Of a DNA stretch of 64,000 nucleotides, positions 1 through 13,400 are shown piece after piece (positions within the stretch are counted from its first letter, which is position 1; every line of letters starts with the position of its first letter). The position numbers and the translations under genes were made by a program. The notes under the pieces are model-generated. The model saw nothing but the letters and a program-made list of their open reading frames with translations, had not been told where the DNA came from and made no database searches. This DNA comes from Rhinopithecus roxellana (taxonomy: Eukaryota; Chordata; Mammalia; Primates; Cercopithecidae): positions 46,511,711 to 46,575,710 of the forward strand of contig NC_044565.1 of assembly GCF_007565055.1 (NCBI RefSeq), read 5' to 3'.

Positions 1-3000
1 AGAAGCCTTCTGGGAAAATGCACTTCGATGTATGAATGCAACTCACAGAGTTACACGATTCTTTTCAGTGATCAGTTTGCTAATAATCTTTTCTTGAAAT
101 CTGCAATGGTATCCTTCTTAGCGCAATGAGGCTAACCGTGACAAAGGAAATATGCTCAGATGAAAAACAGAAGGAAGATTTCCTAGAAACTTCTTACGGA
201 TGTGTGAATTCATCTCACAGAGTTACACTTATGTTTCCTGGAACAATCCATTAAAACTGTCTTTGAGGAAGCTGAGAAGGGCTATTCTCCATCGCATGGA
301 GGACTACGCTGATATCACAAATATCATCAGTTTAAAACGTGAAAGAAGCTTTCTGAGAAACTTCTTTCTGATCTGTGAATTCATCTCACAGAGTTCCAAC
401 GGAGTCCTCATGAAGAAGTTTGCTAACATTCTTTTCGTGGAATATGCAAAGTGATATTTGAGAGCCCTTTGGGGCCCATTGTGAAAAAGGAAATATCCTC
501 AGAGAATAACTAGAGAAAAGCTTTCTGAGAGATTTCTTTCTGATGTGTGGCTTCATCACACAGAGTTCCACCCATCCCTTCTTGGAACAATTTGCTAACT
601 CTGTTGTCGTGGATTGTGCAAAGTGATATTTGGGAGCTCATGGAGGGCTATGGTGAAAAAGGAAATCTCTTCAGATAAAAACTGGAAAGAAGCATTCTGA
701 GAAAATGTACTTCGATGTATGAATGCAACTCACAGAGTTACACGTTTCTCTTCAGTGATCAGTTTGCTAACACAGTTTTCTTGAAATCTGCAATGGGATA
801 CTTGTTAGCGCAATGAAGTTTACGGTGAACAAGGAAATATCCTCAGATGGAAACTAGAAAGAAGACTTCTTTGAAACTTCTTGGTGATGTGTGAATTCAT
901 CTCACAGAGTTACACTTGTGTTTCCTGGAACAGTCCATTAACACTCTCTTTGAGGAACCTGAGAAGGGCTACTTTCCATCACATTGAGGCCTCCGCTGAT
1001 AAAGGAAATATCATCAGTTCAAAACGTGAACGAAGCTTTCTGAGAAACGTCTTTGTTATTTGTGTATTCATATCAGAGAGTTACAACTTAGTCCTCAGGA
1101 AGCAGTTTGCTAACAGTCTTTTCGTGGAATCTGCAAACTTATATTTGGGAGCCCGTTGGGGCCCATTGTGAAAAAGGAAATATCCTCAGATAATACCTAG
1201 AGAGAAGCTTTCTGAGAGATTGCTTTCTGATGTGTGACTTCATCACTCAGAGTTCCACCCTTCCCTTCTTGGGACAGTTTGCTAACACAGTTGTCGTGGA
1301 TTTTGCAAAGTGATATTTGGGAGCTCATTGAGGACTATGGTTAAACAGAAAATATCTTCAAATAAAAACTGGAAAGAAGCGTTCTGGTAAAAAGCACTTC
1401 GATGTATGAATCCAACTCACAGAGTTAAACGTTTCTATTCAGTGATCAGTTTGTTAACACAGTTTTCTTGAAATCTGCAATGGGATACTTCTTAGCCCAA
1501 TGAAGCTAACGGTGACAAAGGAAATATCGTCAGATGAAAACTTGAAGGAAGCTTTCGTAGAAACTTCTTGGTCATGTGTGAATTCATCTCACAGAGTTAC
1601 AGTTATGTTTCCTGGGACAATCCATTAACACTGTCTTTGAGGAACCTGAGAAGGGATACTCTCCATCGCATGGAGGCCTACGCTGATAAAGGAAATATCA
1701 TCAGTTCAAAACGTGAAAGAAGATTTCTGAGACTTCTGTGTGATCTGTGATTTCATCTCACACAGTTCCAACTTAGTCCTCATGAAGCCGTTTGGTAACA
1801 CTCTTTTCGTGGAATCTGCAAAGTGATATTTGTGAGCTCTTTGGGGCCCATTGTGAAAAAGGAAATGTCCTCAGATAATAACTAGAGAGAAACTTTCTAA
1901 GAGATTGCTTTCTGATGTGTGACTTCATCACACAGAGTTCCACCCTTCCCTTCTCGGAACAGTTTGCTAACACTGTTGTCGTGGATTCTGCAAAGTGATA
2001 TTTGGGAGCTCATTGAGTGCTATGGTGAAAAAGGAAATATCTGCAGATAAAAACTGGAAAGAAGCCTTCTGGGAAAATGTACTTATGTATGAATGCAACT
2101 CACAGAGTTACGCGTTTCTCCTCACTGATCCGTTTGCGAACACAGTTTTCTTGAAATCTGCAATGGGACACATCTTAGCGCAATGAAGCTTACTGTGAAA
2201 AAGGAAATATCCTCCCATGGAAACTACAAAGAAGCTTTCTTAGCAACATCTTGGTGATGTGTGAGTTCATCTCACAGAGTTAAACTTATGTTTCCTGGAA
2301 CAGTCCGTTAACACTGTCTTTGAGGAACCTGAGTAGGGCTGCTGTCCATCGCATTGAGGCCTACGCAGATAAAGGAAATATCATCAGTTCAAAACGTGAA
2401 AGAAGCTATCTGAGAAACTTCTTTGTGATTGGTGAATTCATCTCACAGAGTTACAACCTAGTCCTTAGGAATCAGTTTGCTAACAGTCTTTTCGTGGATT
2501 CTGCAAAGTGATATATGGGAGCCCATTGGGGCCCATTGTGAAAAAAGAAATATCCTCAGAGAATAACTAGAGAGAAGCTTTCTCAGAGATTGATTTCTGT
2601 TGTGTGACTTCATCACACAGAGTTCCACCCTTCCCTTCTTGGAAGAGTTTGCTATCACTGTTGACGTGGATTCTGCAAAGTGATATTTGGGAGATCTATG
2701 AGGGCTATGGTGTAAAAGGCATTATCTTCAGATAAAAACTGGAAAGAGGCCTTCTGGGAAAATGCAATTCGATGTATGAATGCATCTCACAGAGTTACAC
2801 GTTTCTTCTCAGTGATCAGTTTGCTAACACAGTTTTCTTGAAATATGCAATGGGATCCTTCTTAGCGCAATGAAGCTTATGGTTACAAAGGAAATATCCC
2901 CTGATGAAAACTAGAAAGAATCTTTCCTAGAAACTTCTTGGTGATTTGTGAATTCATCTCACAGCGTTCCACTTATGTTTCCTGGAACAGTCCATTAACA

Positions 3001-3439
3001 CTGTCTTTAAGGAAACTGAGAAGGGCTACTTTCCATCTTATTGATGTCTACGCTGATAAAGGACATATCCTCAGTCCAAAACACGAAAGAAGCTTTCTCA
3101 GAAACTTCTTTCTGATCTCTGAATTATTCTCACAGAGATACAACTTAGTCCTCAGGAAGCAGTTTGCTCACAGTCTTTTCGTCGAAACTGCAAGTGATAT
3201 TTGGGAGCCCATTGGGGCCCATTGTGAAAAAGGAAATATCCTCAGAAAATAACTAGAGAAAAGCTTTCTGAGAGATTGCTTTCGGATGTGTGCCATCATC
3301 ACACAGAGTTTCAAACTTTCCTTCTTGGAACAGTTTGCTAACACTGTTGTTGTGGATTCTGCAAAGTGATATTCGGGAGCCCATTATGGGCTATTTTGAA
3401 AAAGTAAATAAATTCAGATAAAAACTAGAAAGAAGCCTT

Positions 3440-4235
3440 CTGTGAAAATGGACATCGATGTATGAAGGAAACTCACAGAGTTACACGTTTCTCTTCACTG
3501 ATCATTTTGCTAACACAGTTTTCTTGAAATCTGCACTGGGATACTCTTTAGTGCAATGAAGCTTACGGTGACAAAGGAAATATCCTCAGATGGAAACTAG
3601 AAAGAAGCTTTCCTAGAAACTTCTTTTTGATGTGTGAATTCATCTCACAGAATTTCACTTATGTTTCCTGGAACAGTGCATTAACACTGTCTTTGAGGAA
3701 CCTGAGAAGGGCTGTTTTCCATCACATTGAGGCCTACGCAGATAAAGGAAATATCATCAGTTCAAAACGTGAAAGAAGCTTTTTGAGAAACTACTTTATG
3801 ATCTGTGAATTCACCTCACTGAGTTACAACTTATTCCTCATAAAGCAGTTTGCTAAAAACCTTTTCCTGGAATCTCCAAAGTGATATTTGGGAGCCATTG
3901 GGGCCTACTGTTAAAAAAGAAATACCCTCAGAAAATAACTAGAGAGAAGCTTTCTGGGAGATTGCGTTCTGATGTGTGACTTCATCACACAGAGATCCAC
4001 ACTTCCCTTCTTGGAACAGTTTGCTAACACTATTGTCGTGGATTCTGCAAGGTGATATTTAGGAGCTCATTGAGGGCTATGGTGAAAAAGGAAATCTCTT
4101 CAGATAAAAAGTGGAAAGAAGCCTTCTGGGAAAATGCACTTCGATGTATGAATGCAACTCACAGAGTTACACATTTCTCTTCAGGGATCAGTTGGCTAAC
4201 ACAGTTTTCTTGAAATCTGTAATGGGATACTTCTT
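3440..4235 (+). repeat. Duplicated tetramer, copy 1 (interrupted by BC200 retrocopy)
   Basis: M1-M2-M3-M4 plus most of a further M1. It closely matches 5663-6457 at an offset of ~2222-2223 bp. Shared unusual variants include 'atggacatcgatgtatgaagg', 'cagaatttcacttatg', 'cagtgcattaacac', 'gctaaaaaccttttcctgg' and 'gagccattggggcctac'. The end of this copy is the insertion site of the BC200 retrocopy. Confidence 0.8.
4221..4235 (+). repeat. Target-site duplication, left copy (BC200 retrocopy)
   Basis: The sequence 'aatgggatacttctt' lies immediately before the poly-T end of the minus-strand insert and is repeated exactly at 4387-4401. It is M1 satellite sequence, so the insert split an M1 monomer. 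The cut context on the + strand, 'cttctt/ag', resembles an L1 endonuclease site. Confidence 0.9.
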
Positions 4236-4386
4236 TTTTTTTTTGTCTTTTTTTTTTTTTTCCTTTTTGTGGAGAACGGGGTCTCGCTGTATTACCCAGG
4301 CAGGTCTCGAACTCCTGGGCTCAAGCTATCCTCCCGCCTCTGCCTCCCTGAGAGCTGGGATTACAGGCGTGAGCCACCGCCCCGGC
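4236..4386 (-). pseudogene. BCYRN1P: BC200 (BCYRN1) small-RNA retropseudogene
   Basis: On the minus strand this reads as an Alu-left-monomer-like sequence with features that identify BC200 RNA rather than an ordinary Alu arm: 'CCCAGCTCTCAGGGAGGC', 'GAGGATAGCTTGAGCCC', 'GAGACCTGCCTGGG', 'CCCCGTTCTCCA', then an A-rich run broken by GG and by GAC, in the order found in BC200. BC200 is a pol III-transcribed ~200 nt neuronal translational regulator, present only in anthropoid primates. The copy starts almost at the 5' end, keeps the A box (TGGCTCACGCC, 4366-4376) and B box core (4303-4312), and ends in the A-rich domain without the C-rich 3' unique part. It is bounded by a 15 bp target-site duplication. 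This fits L1-type retrotransposition primed from the internal A-rich region, so it should be a dead retrocopy. Compared with the human sequence as I recall it, two bases are missing in the GGCTAAGAGG stretch. The alternative is a FLAM-type free left Alu monomer, but that family does not share the variants listed. Confidence 0.85.
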
Positions 4387-4401
4387 AATGGGATACTTCT
4401 T
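4387..4401 (+). repeat. Target-site duplication, right copy (BC200 retrocopy)
   Basis: Exact second copy of 'aatgggatacttctt', directly after the 5' end of the minus-strand retrocopy. The interrupted M1 monomer resumes here with 'agtgcagtaaactta'. Confidence 0.9.
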
Positions 4402-5662
4402 AGTGCAGTAAACTTATGGTGACAAAAGAAATATCCTCAGATGAAACTAGAAAGAAGCTTTCTTAGAAACTTGTTGGTTATGTGTGAATTCATCTCACAG
4501 AGTTACACTTATGTTTCCTGGAACAGTCCGTTAACACTGACTTTGAGGAAACTGAGAAGGGCTACGTTCCATCGCATTGAGGCCTACGTTGATAAAGGAA
4601 ATATCATCAGTTCAAAAAGAGAAAGAAGCTTCCTGAGAATCCTCTTTCTGATCTGTGAATTCACCTCACTGAGTTACAAGGTAGTCCTCGTGAAGCAGTT
4701 TGCTCACAGTCTTTTTGTCGAATCTGCAAAGTGATATTTTGAGCCCATTGGGGCCCAGAGTGAAAAAGGAAATATCCTCAGATAATAACTAGAGAAAAGC
4801 TTTCTGAGAGATTGCTTTCAGATGTGTGACTCTATCACACAGATTTCCACACTTTCCTTCTTGGAACAGTTTGCTAACACCGTTGTCGTGGATTCTGCAA
4901 AGTGATATTTGGGAGCTCATTGAGGCCATGGTGAAAAAGGAAATAAATTCAGATAAAAACTGGAAAGAAGCCTTCAGTGAAAATGGACTTCGATGTATGA
5001 AGGCAACTCACAGAGTTACACGGTTCTCTTCAGTGATCAGTTTGCTAACACACTTTTCTTGAAATCTGCAATGGGATATTTCTTAGCGCAATGACGCTTA
5101 CGGTGATAAAGGAAATATCCTCAGATGGAAACTAGAAAGAAGCGTTCTTAGAAACCTTCTTGGTGATGTGTGAATTCATCTCACAGAGTTTCACTTCTGT
5201 TTCCTGGAACAGTCCAATAACACTTTCTTTGAGGAAACTGAGAAGGGCTACTTTCCATCGCATTGAGGCCTACGCTGATAAAGGAAATATCATCAGTGCA
5301 AAACGTGAAAGAAGCTTTCTGAGAAAATTCTTTGTGATCTGTGAATATACCTCACAGAGTTACAACTTAGTACTCATGAAGCAGTTTGCTAACAGTCTTT
5401 TCGTGGAATCTGCAAAGCAATATTTGCGAGCCCATTGCGGCCCAATGTGAAAAAGGAACTATCCTCAGATAATAACTAGAGAAAAGCTTTCTGAGAGATT
5501 GCTTTCGGATGTGTGACATCATCACACAGAGTTCCACCCTTTCCTTCTTGGAACAGTTTGCTAACACTGTTTTCGTGGATTCTGCAAAGTGATATTTTGG
5601 AGTCCATTGTGGGCTATTGTCAAAAAGTAAATAAATTCAGATAAAAACTACAAAGAAGCCTT

Positions 5663-6457
5663 CAGTGAAAATGGACATCGATGTATGAAGGAAACTCACA
5701 GAGTTACACGTTTCTCTTCAGTGATCAGTTTGCTAACACAGTTTTCTTGAAATCTGCACTGGGATATTCTTTAGCGCAATGAAGCTTACGGTGACAAAGG
5801 AAATAACCTCAGATGGAAACTAGAAAGAAGTTTTCCTGGAAATTTCTTTTTGATGTGTGAATTCATCTCACAGAATTTCACTTATGTTTCCTGGAACAGT
5901 GCATTAACACTGTCTTTGAGGAACCTGAGAAGGGCTGTTTTCCATCACATTGAGGCCTACGCAGATAAAGGAAATATCATCAGTTCAAAACGTGAAAGAA
6001 GCTTTTTGAGAAACTACTTTATGATCTGTGAATTCACCTCACTGAGTTACAACTTATTCCTCATGAAGCAGTTTGCTAAAAACCTTTTCCTGGAATCTCC
6101 AAAGTGATATTTGGGAGCCATTGGGGCCTACTGTTAAAAAAGAAATACCCTCAGAAAATAACTAGAGAGAAGCTTTCTGGGAGATTGCGTTCTGATGTGT
6201 GACTTCATCACACAGAGATCCACACTTCCCTTCTTGGAACAGTTTGCTAACACTATTGTCGTGGATTCTGCAAGGTGATATTTGGGAGCTCATTGAGTGC
6301 TATGGTGAAAAAGAAATCTCTTCAGATAAAAAGTGGAAAGAAGCCTTCTGGGAAAATGCACTTCGATGTATGAATGCAACTCACAGAGTTACAGGTTTCT
6401 CTTCACTGATCAGTTTGCTAACACAGTTTTCTTGAAATCTGCAATGGGATTCTTCTT
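5663..6457 (+). repeat. Duplicated tetramer, copy 2 (empty site)
   Basis: Near-identical partner of 3440-4235. Its end, 'aatgggattcttctt' at 6443-6457, is the unoccupied equivalent of the BC200 insertion site, one base different from the target-site duplication. The insertion therefore either post-dates the duplication, or the duplication did not reach past it. Confidence 0.75.
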
Positions 6458-8402
6458 ACTGCAATGAAGCTTATGATGACAAAGGGAATATCCTCCCATG
6501 GAAAGTAGAAAGAAGCTTTCTTAGCAACATCTTGGTTTTGTGTGAGTTCATCTCACAGAGTTACACTTATGTTTCCTGGAACAGTCCATTAACACTGTCT
6601 TTGAGGAACCTGAGTAAGGCTGCTGTCCATCGCATTGAGGCCTACGCTGATAAAGGAAATATCATCAGTTCAACACGTGAAAGAAGCTTTCTGAGAAACT
6701 TCTTTGTGATCTGTGAATTCATCTCACAGAGTTACATCTTCGTCCTCAAGAAGCTGTTTGCTGACAGTTTTCTCTTGGAATCTGCAAAGTGACATTTGGG
6801 GGCCCATTGGGGCCCATGGTGAAAAAGGAAATATCTTCAGATAATAACCAGAGAGAAGCTTTCTGAGAAATTGCTTTCTGATGTGTGATTTCTTCACACA
6901 GAGTTCCACACTTCCCTTCTTGGAACACTTTGCTTACACTGTTGTCGTGGATTCTGCAAAGTGATTTTAGGGAGCTCATTGAGGGCTATGGTGAAAAAGG
7001 AAATCTCTTCAGATAAAAAGTGGAAAGAAGCCTTCTTGGAAAATGCACTTCGATGTATGAATGCAACTCACAGAGTTACACGTTTCTCTTCAGTGATCAG
7101 TTTGCTAACACAGTTTTCTTGATATCTGCATTGGGATGCTTCTTAGCACAATGAAGCTTTCGGTGACAAAGGAAATATCCTCAGATGAAAACTTGAAAGA
7201 AGCTTTCTTAGAAACTTCTTGGTGATGTGTGACTTCATGTCACAGAGTTACACTTGTGTTTCATGGAACAGTCCATTAACACTGTCTTTGAGGAACCTGA
7301 GAAGAGCTACTTTCCATCGCATTGAGGCCTACGCTGATAAAGGAAATATCATCAGTTCAACACGTGAAAGAAGCTTTCTGAGAAACTTCCTTGTGATCTG
7401 TGAATTCATCTCACACAGTTACAACGTAGTCCTCATGAAGCAGTGTGCTAACAGTATTTCGTGGAATCTGCAAAGTGATATTGCGAGCCCTATGGGGCCC
7501 AATGTGAAAAAGAAATATCCTCCGATAATAACTCGAGAAAAGCTTTCTGAGAGATTGCTTTCGGATGTGTGACTCTATCACACAGAGTTCCACCCTTTCC
7601 TTCCTGGAACAGTTTGCTAACACTGTTGTCGTGGATTCTGCAAAGTGATATTTGGGAGCTCATTGAGGGCTATGGTAAAAAAGGAAATATCTTCAGATAA
7701 AAAGTGGAAAGAAGCCTTCTGGGAAAATCCACTTCGATGTATGAATGCAACTCACAGAGTTACACGTTTCTCTTCAGTGATCAGTCTGCTAACACAGTTT
7801 TCTTGAAATGTGCAATGGGATGTCTCTTAGCGCAATGAAGCTTACAGTGAAAAAGGAAATATCCTCAGAAGAAAACTAGAGAGAAGTTTTCTTAGAAACT
7901 TCTTGGTGATTTGTGAATTCATCTCACAGAGTTACACTTACGTTTCCTGGAACAGTCCATTAACACTGTCTTTGAGGAACCTGAGAAGGGGTACTTTACA
8001 TCGCATGGAGACCTACGCTGATAAAGGAAATATCATCAGTTGAAAACGTGAAAGAAGCTTTCTGAGAAACTGCTTTGTGATCTGTGAATTCATCTCACAG
8101 AGTTACAACTTACTCTTCATGAAGCATTTTGCTAACACTCTTTTCGTAGAAACTGTAAAGTGATATTTGGGAGCCAATTGAGGCCCATTGTGAAAAAGGA
8201 AATATCCTCAGAGAATAACTAGAGAGAGGCTTTCTGAGAGATTGCTTTCTGCTGTGTGACTTCATCACACAGAGTTCCACCCGTCCCTTGTTGGAACAGT
8301 TTGCTAACACTGTTGTCGTGGATTCTGCAAAGGTATATTTGGGAGCTCATTGAGGGCTATGGTGAAAAAGGAAATATCCTCAGATCAAAACTGGAAAGAA
8401 GA

Positions 8403-10461
8403 CTTCTGAGAAACTGCATTGCCGTGAGTGAATGCAACTCACAGAGTTACACGATTCTCTTCAGTGATCAGTTTACTAACCAAGTTTTCTGGAAATCTGC
8501 CATGGGATACCTCTTAGCGCAATGAAGCTTACAGTGAGAAATGAAATACCCTCAGATGAAAATTAGAAAGAAGCTCTCTTAGAAAATTCTTGGTGATGTG
8601 TGAATTCATCTCTCAGAGTTACACTTATCTTTCATGGAGCAGTCCGTTAACACTGTCTTTGATTAACCTGAGAAGGGCTTCCTTGGATTGCTTTGAGGCC
8701 TACGCTGATAAAGGAAATTTCATCCGTTCAAAACGTGAAAGAAGCTTTCTGAGAAACTACTTGCTGATCTGTGAGTTCATCTCACAGACTTGTAACTTAG
8801 ACTTCAGGAACCAGTTTGCTAACACTCTTTTCGTGGAATCTGGAAAGTGATATTTGGGAGCCCATAGGGGCCCATGGTGAAAAAGGAAATATTCTCACAT
8901 AATAACTAGAGAGAAGCTTTCTGAGAGATTGCTTTCTGATGTGTGACTTCATCACACAGAGTTCCACCCTTCCCCTCTTGGAACAGTTTGCTAACACTCT
9001 TGTCGTGGATTCTGCAAAGCTATATTTGGGACCTCATTGAGGGCTATGGTGAAAAAGGAAATATCCTCACATAATAACGAAAGAGAAGCTTTCTGAGAAA
9101 CTGCATTGCCATGTGTGAATGCAACTCACAGAGTTACACGTTTCTCTTCAGTGATCAGTTTGTTAACACAGTTTTCTGGTTATCCGCAAATAGATACTTC
9201 ATAGCGCAAAGAACCTTACGGTGACAAAGGAAATATCCACAGATGAAAACTGGAAAGAAGCTTTCTTAGAAACGTTTTGGTGATGTGTGAATTCATCTAA
9301 CAGAGTTACACTTATATTTCGAGGAGCAGTCCATTAACACTGTCTTTGAGGAACCTGAGAAGGGCTTCCTTGAATCACTTTGAGGCCTACGCTGATAAAG
9401 GAAATTTCATCCGTTCAAAACGTGAAAGAAGCTTTCTGAGAAACTTCCTTTTGATCTGTGATTTCATCTCAAAGAATTGTAATGTAGATTTTAAGAAGTA
9501 GTTTGCTAACACTCTTTTCATGGAATCTGGAAAGTGATATTTGGGAGCCCTTAGGGGCCATGGTGAAAAAAGAAATATCCTCACATAATAACTAGAGAGA
9601 AGCTTTCTGAGAGAATGCCTTCTGATGTGTGACTTCATCACACAGAGTTCCACACGTCTCTTCTTGGAACAGTTTGCTAACACTGTTGTTGTGGATTCTG
9701 CAAAGCTATATTTGGGAGCTCATTGAGGGCTATAGTGAAAAAGGAAATATCCACATATCAAAACTGGAAAGAAGCCTTCTGAGAAACTGCACGGCCATGA
9801 GTGAATGCAACTCCCAGAGTTACATGTTTCTCTTCAGTGATCAGTTTGCTAATTAACTATTGTGGAAATCTGCTATGGAATGCCTGTTAGCGCAAAGAAG
9901 TTTACGGTGACAAAGCAAATATCCTCAGATGAAAACTAGAAAGAAGCTTTGTGAGAAAATTCTTGGTGATGTGTGAATTCACCTCACATAGTTACACATA
10001 TGTTTCGTGGAGCAGTGCATTAACACTGTCTTTGAGGAATCTGAAAAGGGCTTCTTTGGATCACATTGAGGTCTACGCTGATAAAGGAAATTTCATCCAT
10101 TCAAAAAGTGAAAGAAGCTTTCTGAGAAACTTCTTTCTGATCTGTGAGTTCATCTTACAGACTTATAAGTTAGACTTCAGGAAGCAGTTTTCTAACACTC
10201 TTTTCATGGAATCTGTAAAGTGATATTTTGGAGCCCATGGGGTCCATGGTGAAAAAGGAAATATCCTCACATAATAATTAGAGAGAAGCTTTCTGAGAGA
10301 TTGCTTTCTGATGTGTGACTTCATCACACAGAGTTCCACCCTTCCATTCTTGGAACAGTTTGCTCACACTGTTGTCGTGGATTCTGCAAAGTGATATTTG
10401 GGAGCTCATTGAGGGCTATGTTGAAAAAGGAAATATCTTCAGATAAAAAGTGGAAAGAAGC
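8403..10461 (+). repeat. Three type II tetramers, first cluster
   Basis: Three ~686 bp tetramers with a recognisable variant set: M1 'gcattgccatgtgtgaatgc' (or 'gagtgaatgc'), M2 'ggaaatttcatccgttcaaaa', M3 'acttagacttcagg', M4 'tctgcaaagctatatttggg' or 'aaaggtatatttggg'. The same type builds 14062-18869 and is found as block b of the HOR. These copies are more divergent from one another than those at 14-18.9 kb. Confidence 0.8.
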
Positions 10462-13400
10462 CTTCTGTGAAAATGCACTTCAATGTATGAATTGAACTCA
10501 CAGAATAGCACGTTTCGCTTCAGTGATCTGTTTGCTAACACAGCTTTCTTGAAATCTGCAATGGGATACTTCTGAGAGCAAAGAAGTTTATGGTGACAAA
10601 GGAAATATCCTCAGATTAAAACAAGAAAGCATCTTTCTTAGCAACTTCTTGGTGATGTGTCAATTCATCTCACAGAGTTACACTTACGTTTGCTGGAACA
10701 GTCCATTAACACTTTCTTTAGGGAACCTGAGAGGGCTACTTTCCATCACATTGACGCCTACCCTGATAAAGGAAATATCATCAGTTGAAAACGTGAAAGA
10801 AGCTTTCTGAGAAACTGCTTTGTGATCTGTGAATTCATCTCACACAGTTACAACTTACTCTTCATGAAGCAGTTTGCTAACACTCTTTTCGTAGAAACTG
10901 TAAAGTGATATTTGGGAGCCAATTGAGGCCCATTGTGAAAAAGGAAATATCCTCAGAGAATAACTAGAGAGAGGCTTTCTGAGAGATTTCTTTCTGCTGT
11001 GTGACTTCATCAAACAGAGTTCCACCCTTCCCTTCCTGGAACAGTTTGCTAACACTGTTGTCGTGTATTCTGCAAAGTGGTATTTTGGAGTTCATTGAGG
11101 GCTATGGTGAAAAAGGAAATATCTTCAGTTAAAAACAGGAAAGAAGCCTTCTGGGAAAATGCACTTCGATGTATGAATTCTACTCACAGAGTTACACGTT
11201 TCTCTTCAGTGATCAGTGTACTAACACAGTTTTCTTGAAATCTGCAATGAGATACTTCTTAGCGCAATGAAGCTTACTGGTGAAAAGGAAATATCCTCAG
11301 ATGAAACTAGAAAGAAGCTTTCTTAGAAACTTCTTGGTGATGTGTGAATTCATCTCACAGAGTTACACTTATATTTCCGTGGACAGTCAATTAACACTGT
11401 CTTTGAGGAACCTGAGAAGGGCACTCTTGCATCGCATTGAGGCCTACGCTGATAAAGGAAATATCATCAGTTCAAAACGTGAAAGAAGCTTTCTGAGAAC
11501 TTCTTTGCTGATCTGTGAATTCATCTCACAGAGCTTACAACTTAGTACTCAGGAAGCAGTTAGTGCTAACACTCTTTTCGTGGAATCTGCAAAGTGATAT
11601 TTCGGAGCCCATTGGGGCCCATGGTGAAAAAGGAAATATCCTCAGATAATAACTAGAGAGAAACTTTCTGAGAGATTGCTTTCTGATGTGTGACTTCATC
11701 ACACAGAGTTCCACCATTCCTTTCTTGGAACAGTTTGCTAACACTGTTGTCGTGGATTTTGCAGAGTGATATTTGGAAGCTCGTTGAGGGCTATAGTGAA
11801 AAAGGAAGTATCTTCAAATAAAAACTGAAAAGAAGCCTTCTGGGAAAATGCACTTTGATGTATGAATGCAACTCACAGAGTTACACGATTCTTTTCAGTG
11901 ATCAGTTTTCTAATACTCTTTTCTTGAAATCTGCAATGGTATCCTTCTTAGCGCAATGAGGCTAACCGTGACAAAGGAAATATCCTCAGATGAAAAATAG
12001 AAGGAAGATTTCGTAGAAACTTCTTGGTGATGTGCGAATTCATCTCACACAGTTACACCTATGTTTCCTGGAACTATCCATTAAAACTGTCTTTGAGGAA
12101 GCTGAGAAGGGCTACTCTCCATCGCATGGAGGACTACGCTGATATCACAAATATCATCAGTTTAAAACGTGAAAGAAGCTTTCTGAGAAACTTCTTTCTG
12201 ATCTGTGAATTCATCTCACAGAGTTCCAACGGAGTCCTCATGAAGAAGTTTGCTAACATTCTTTTCTTGGAATATGCAAAGTGATATTTGAGAGCCCTTT
12301 GGGGCCCATTGTGAAAAAGGAAATGTCCTCAGAGAATAACTAGAGAAAAGCTTTCTTAGAGATTTCTTTCTGATGTGTGACTTCATCACACAGAGTTCCA
12401 CCCTTCCCTTCTCGGAACAGTTTGCTAACACTGTTGTCGTGGATTGTGCAAAGTGATATTTGGGAGCTCATGGAAAGCTATGGTGAAAAAGGAAATATCT
12501 GCAGATAAAAACTGGAAAGAACCCTTCTGGGAAAATGTACTTATGTATGAATGCAACTAACAGAGTTACGCGTTTCTCCTCACTGATCAGTTTGCGAACA
12601 CAGTTTTCTTGAAATCTGCAATGGGACACTTCTTAGCGCAATGAAGCTTACTGTGAAAAAGGAAATATCCTCCCATGGAAACTACAAAGAAGCTTTCTTA
12701 GCAACAACTTGGTGATGTGTGAGTTCATCTCACAGAGTTACACTTATGTTTCCTGGAACAGTCCGTTAACACTGTCTTTGAGGAACCTGAGTAGGGCTGC
12801 TGTCCATCGCATTGAGGCCTACGCTGATAAAGGAAATATCATCAGTTCAAAACGTGAAAGAAGCGTTCTGGGAAACTTCTTTGTGATCTGTGAATTCATC
12901 TCACAGAGTTACAACTTAGTCCTCAGGAAGATGTTTGCTAACAGTCTTTTCTTGGAATCTGCAAAGTGATATTTGGGAGCCCATTGGGGCCCATGGTGAA
13001 AAAGGAAATATCTTTAGGTAACAACCAGAGAGAAGCTTTCTGAGAAATTGCTTTCTGATGTGTGATTTCTTCACGGAGTTCCACACTTCCCTTCTTGGAA
13101 CACTTTGCTTACACTGTTGTCGTGGATTCTGCAAAGTGATTTTTGGGAGCTCATTGAGGGCTATGGTGAAAAAGGAAATATCTTCAGACAAAAACTGGAA
13201 AGAAGCCTTCTGGGAAAATGCACTTCGATATATGAATGCAACTCACAGAGTTACACCTTTCTCTTCAGTGATTAGTTTGGTAACACAGTTTTCTTGATAT
13301 CTGCATTGGGATGATTCTTAGCGCAATGAAGCTTTCGGTGACAAAGGAAATATCCTCATATGAAAAAAACAAAGAAGCTTTCTTAGAACCTTGTTGGTAA

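Larger units (their letters stand above)
1..8402 (+). repeat. Divergent tetrameric alphoid flank, left part
   Basis: Twelve ~685 bp tetramers with visible substitutions between neighbours and no simple longer period. Several blocks have close relatives elsewhere: 1-2.9 kb in 18.87-23.35 kb, 2.04-2.4 kb in 12.5-12.9 kb, 3.44-4.23 kb in 5.66-6.46 kb, 6.5-7.16 kb in 12.68-13.33 kb, and 8.04-8.33 kb in 10.78-11.07 kb. The region is interrupted once, by the BC200 retrocopy at 4236-4386. It looks like older, shuffled satellite rather than a homogenised array (inference). No non-satellite gene content is seen. Confidence 0.9.

Noticed and set aside
4236..4263. T-rich tract as a terminator
   Set aside because: It is the reverse complement of the A-rich domain of the BC200 retrocopy.
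4111..4422. 103-codon open frame through the BC200 retrocopy
   Set aside because: Its poly-Phe and Alu-like peptide comes from reading the antisense retrocopy; it starts and ends in satellite.
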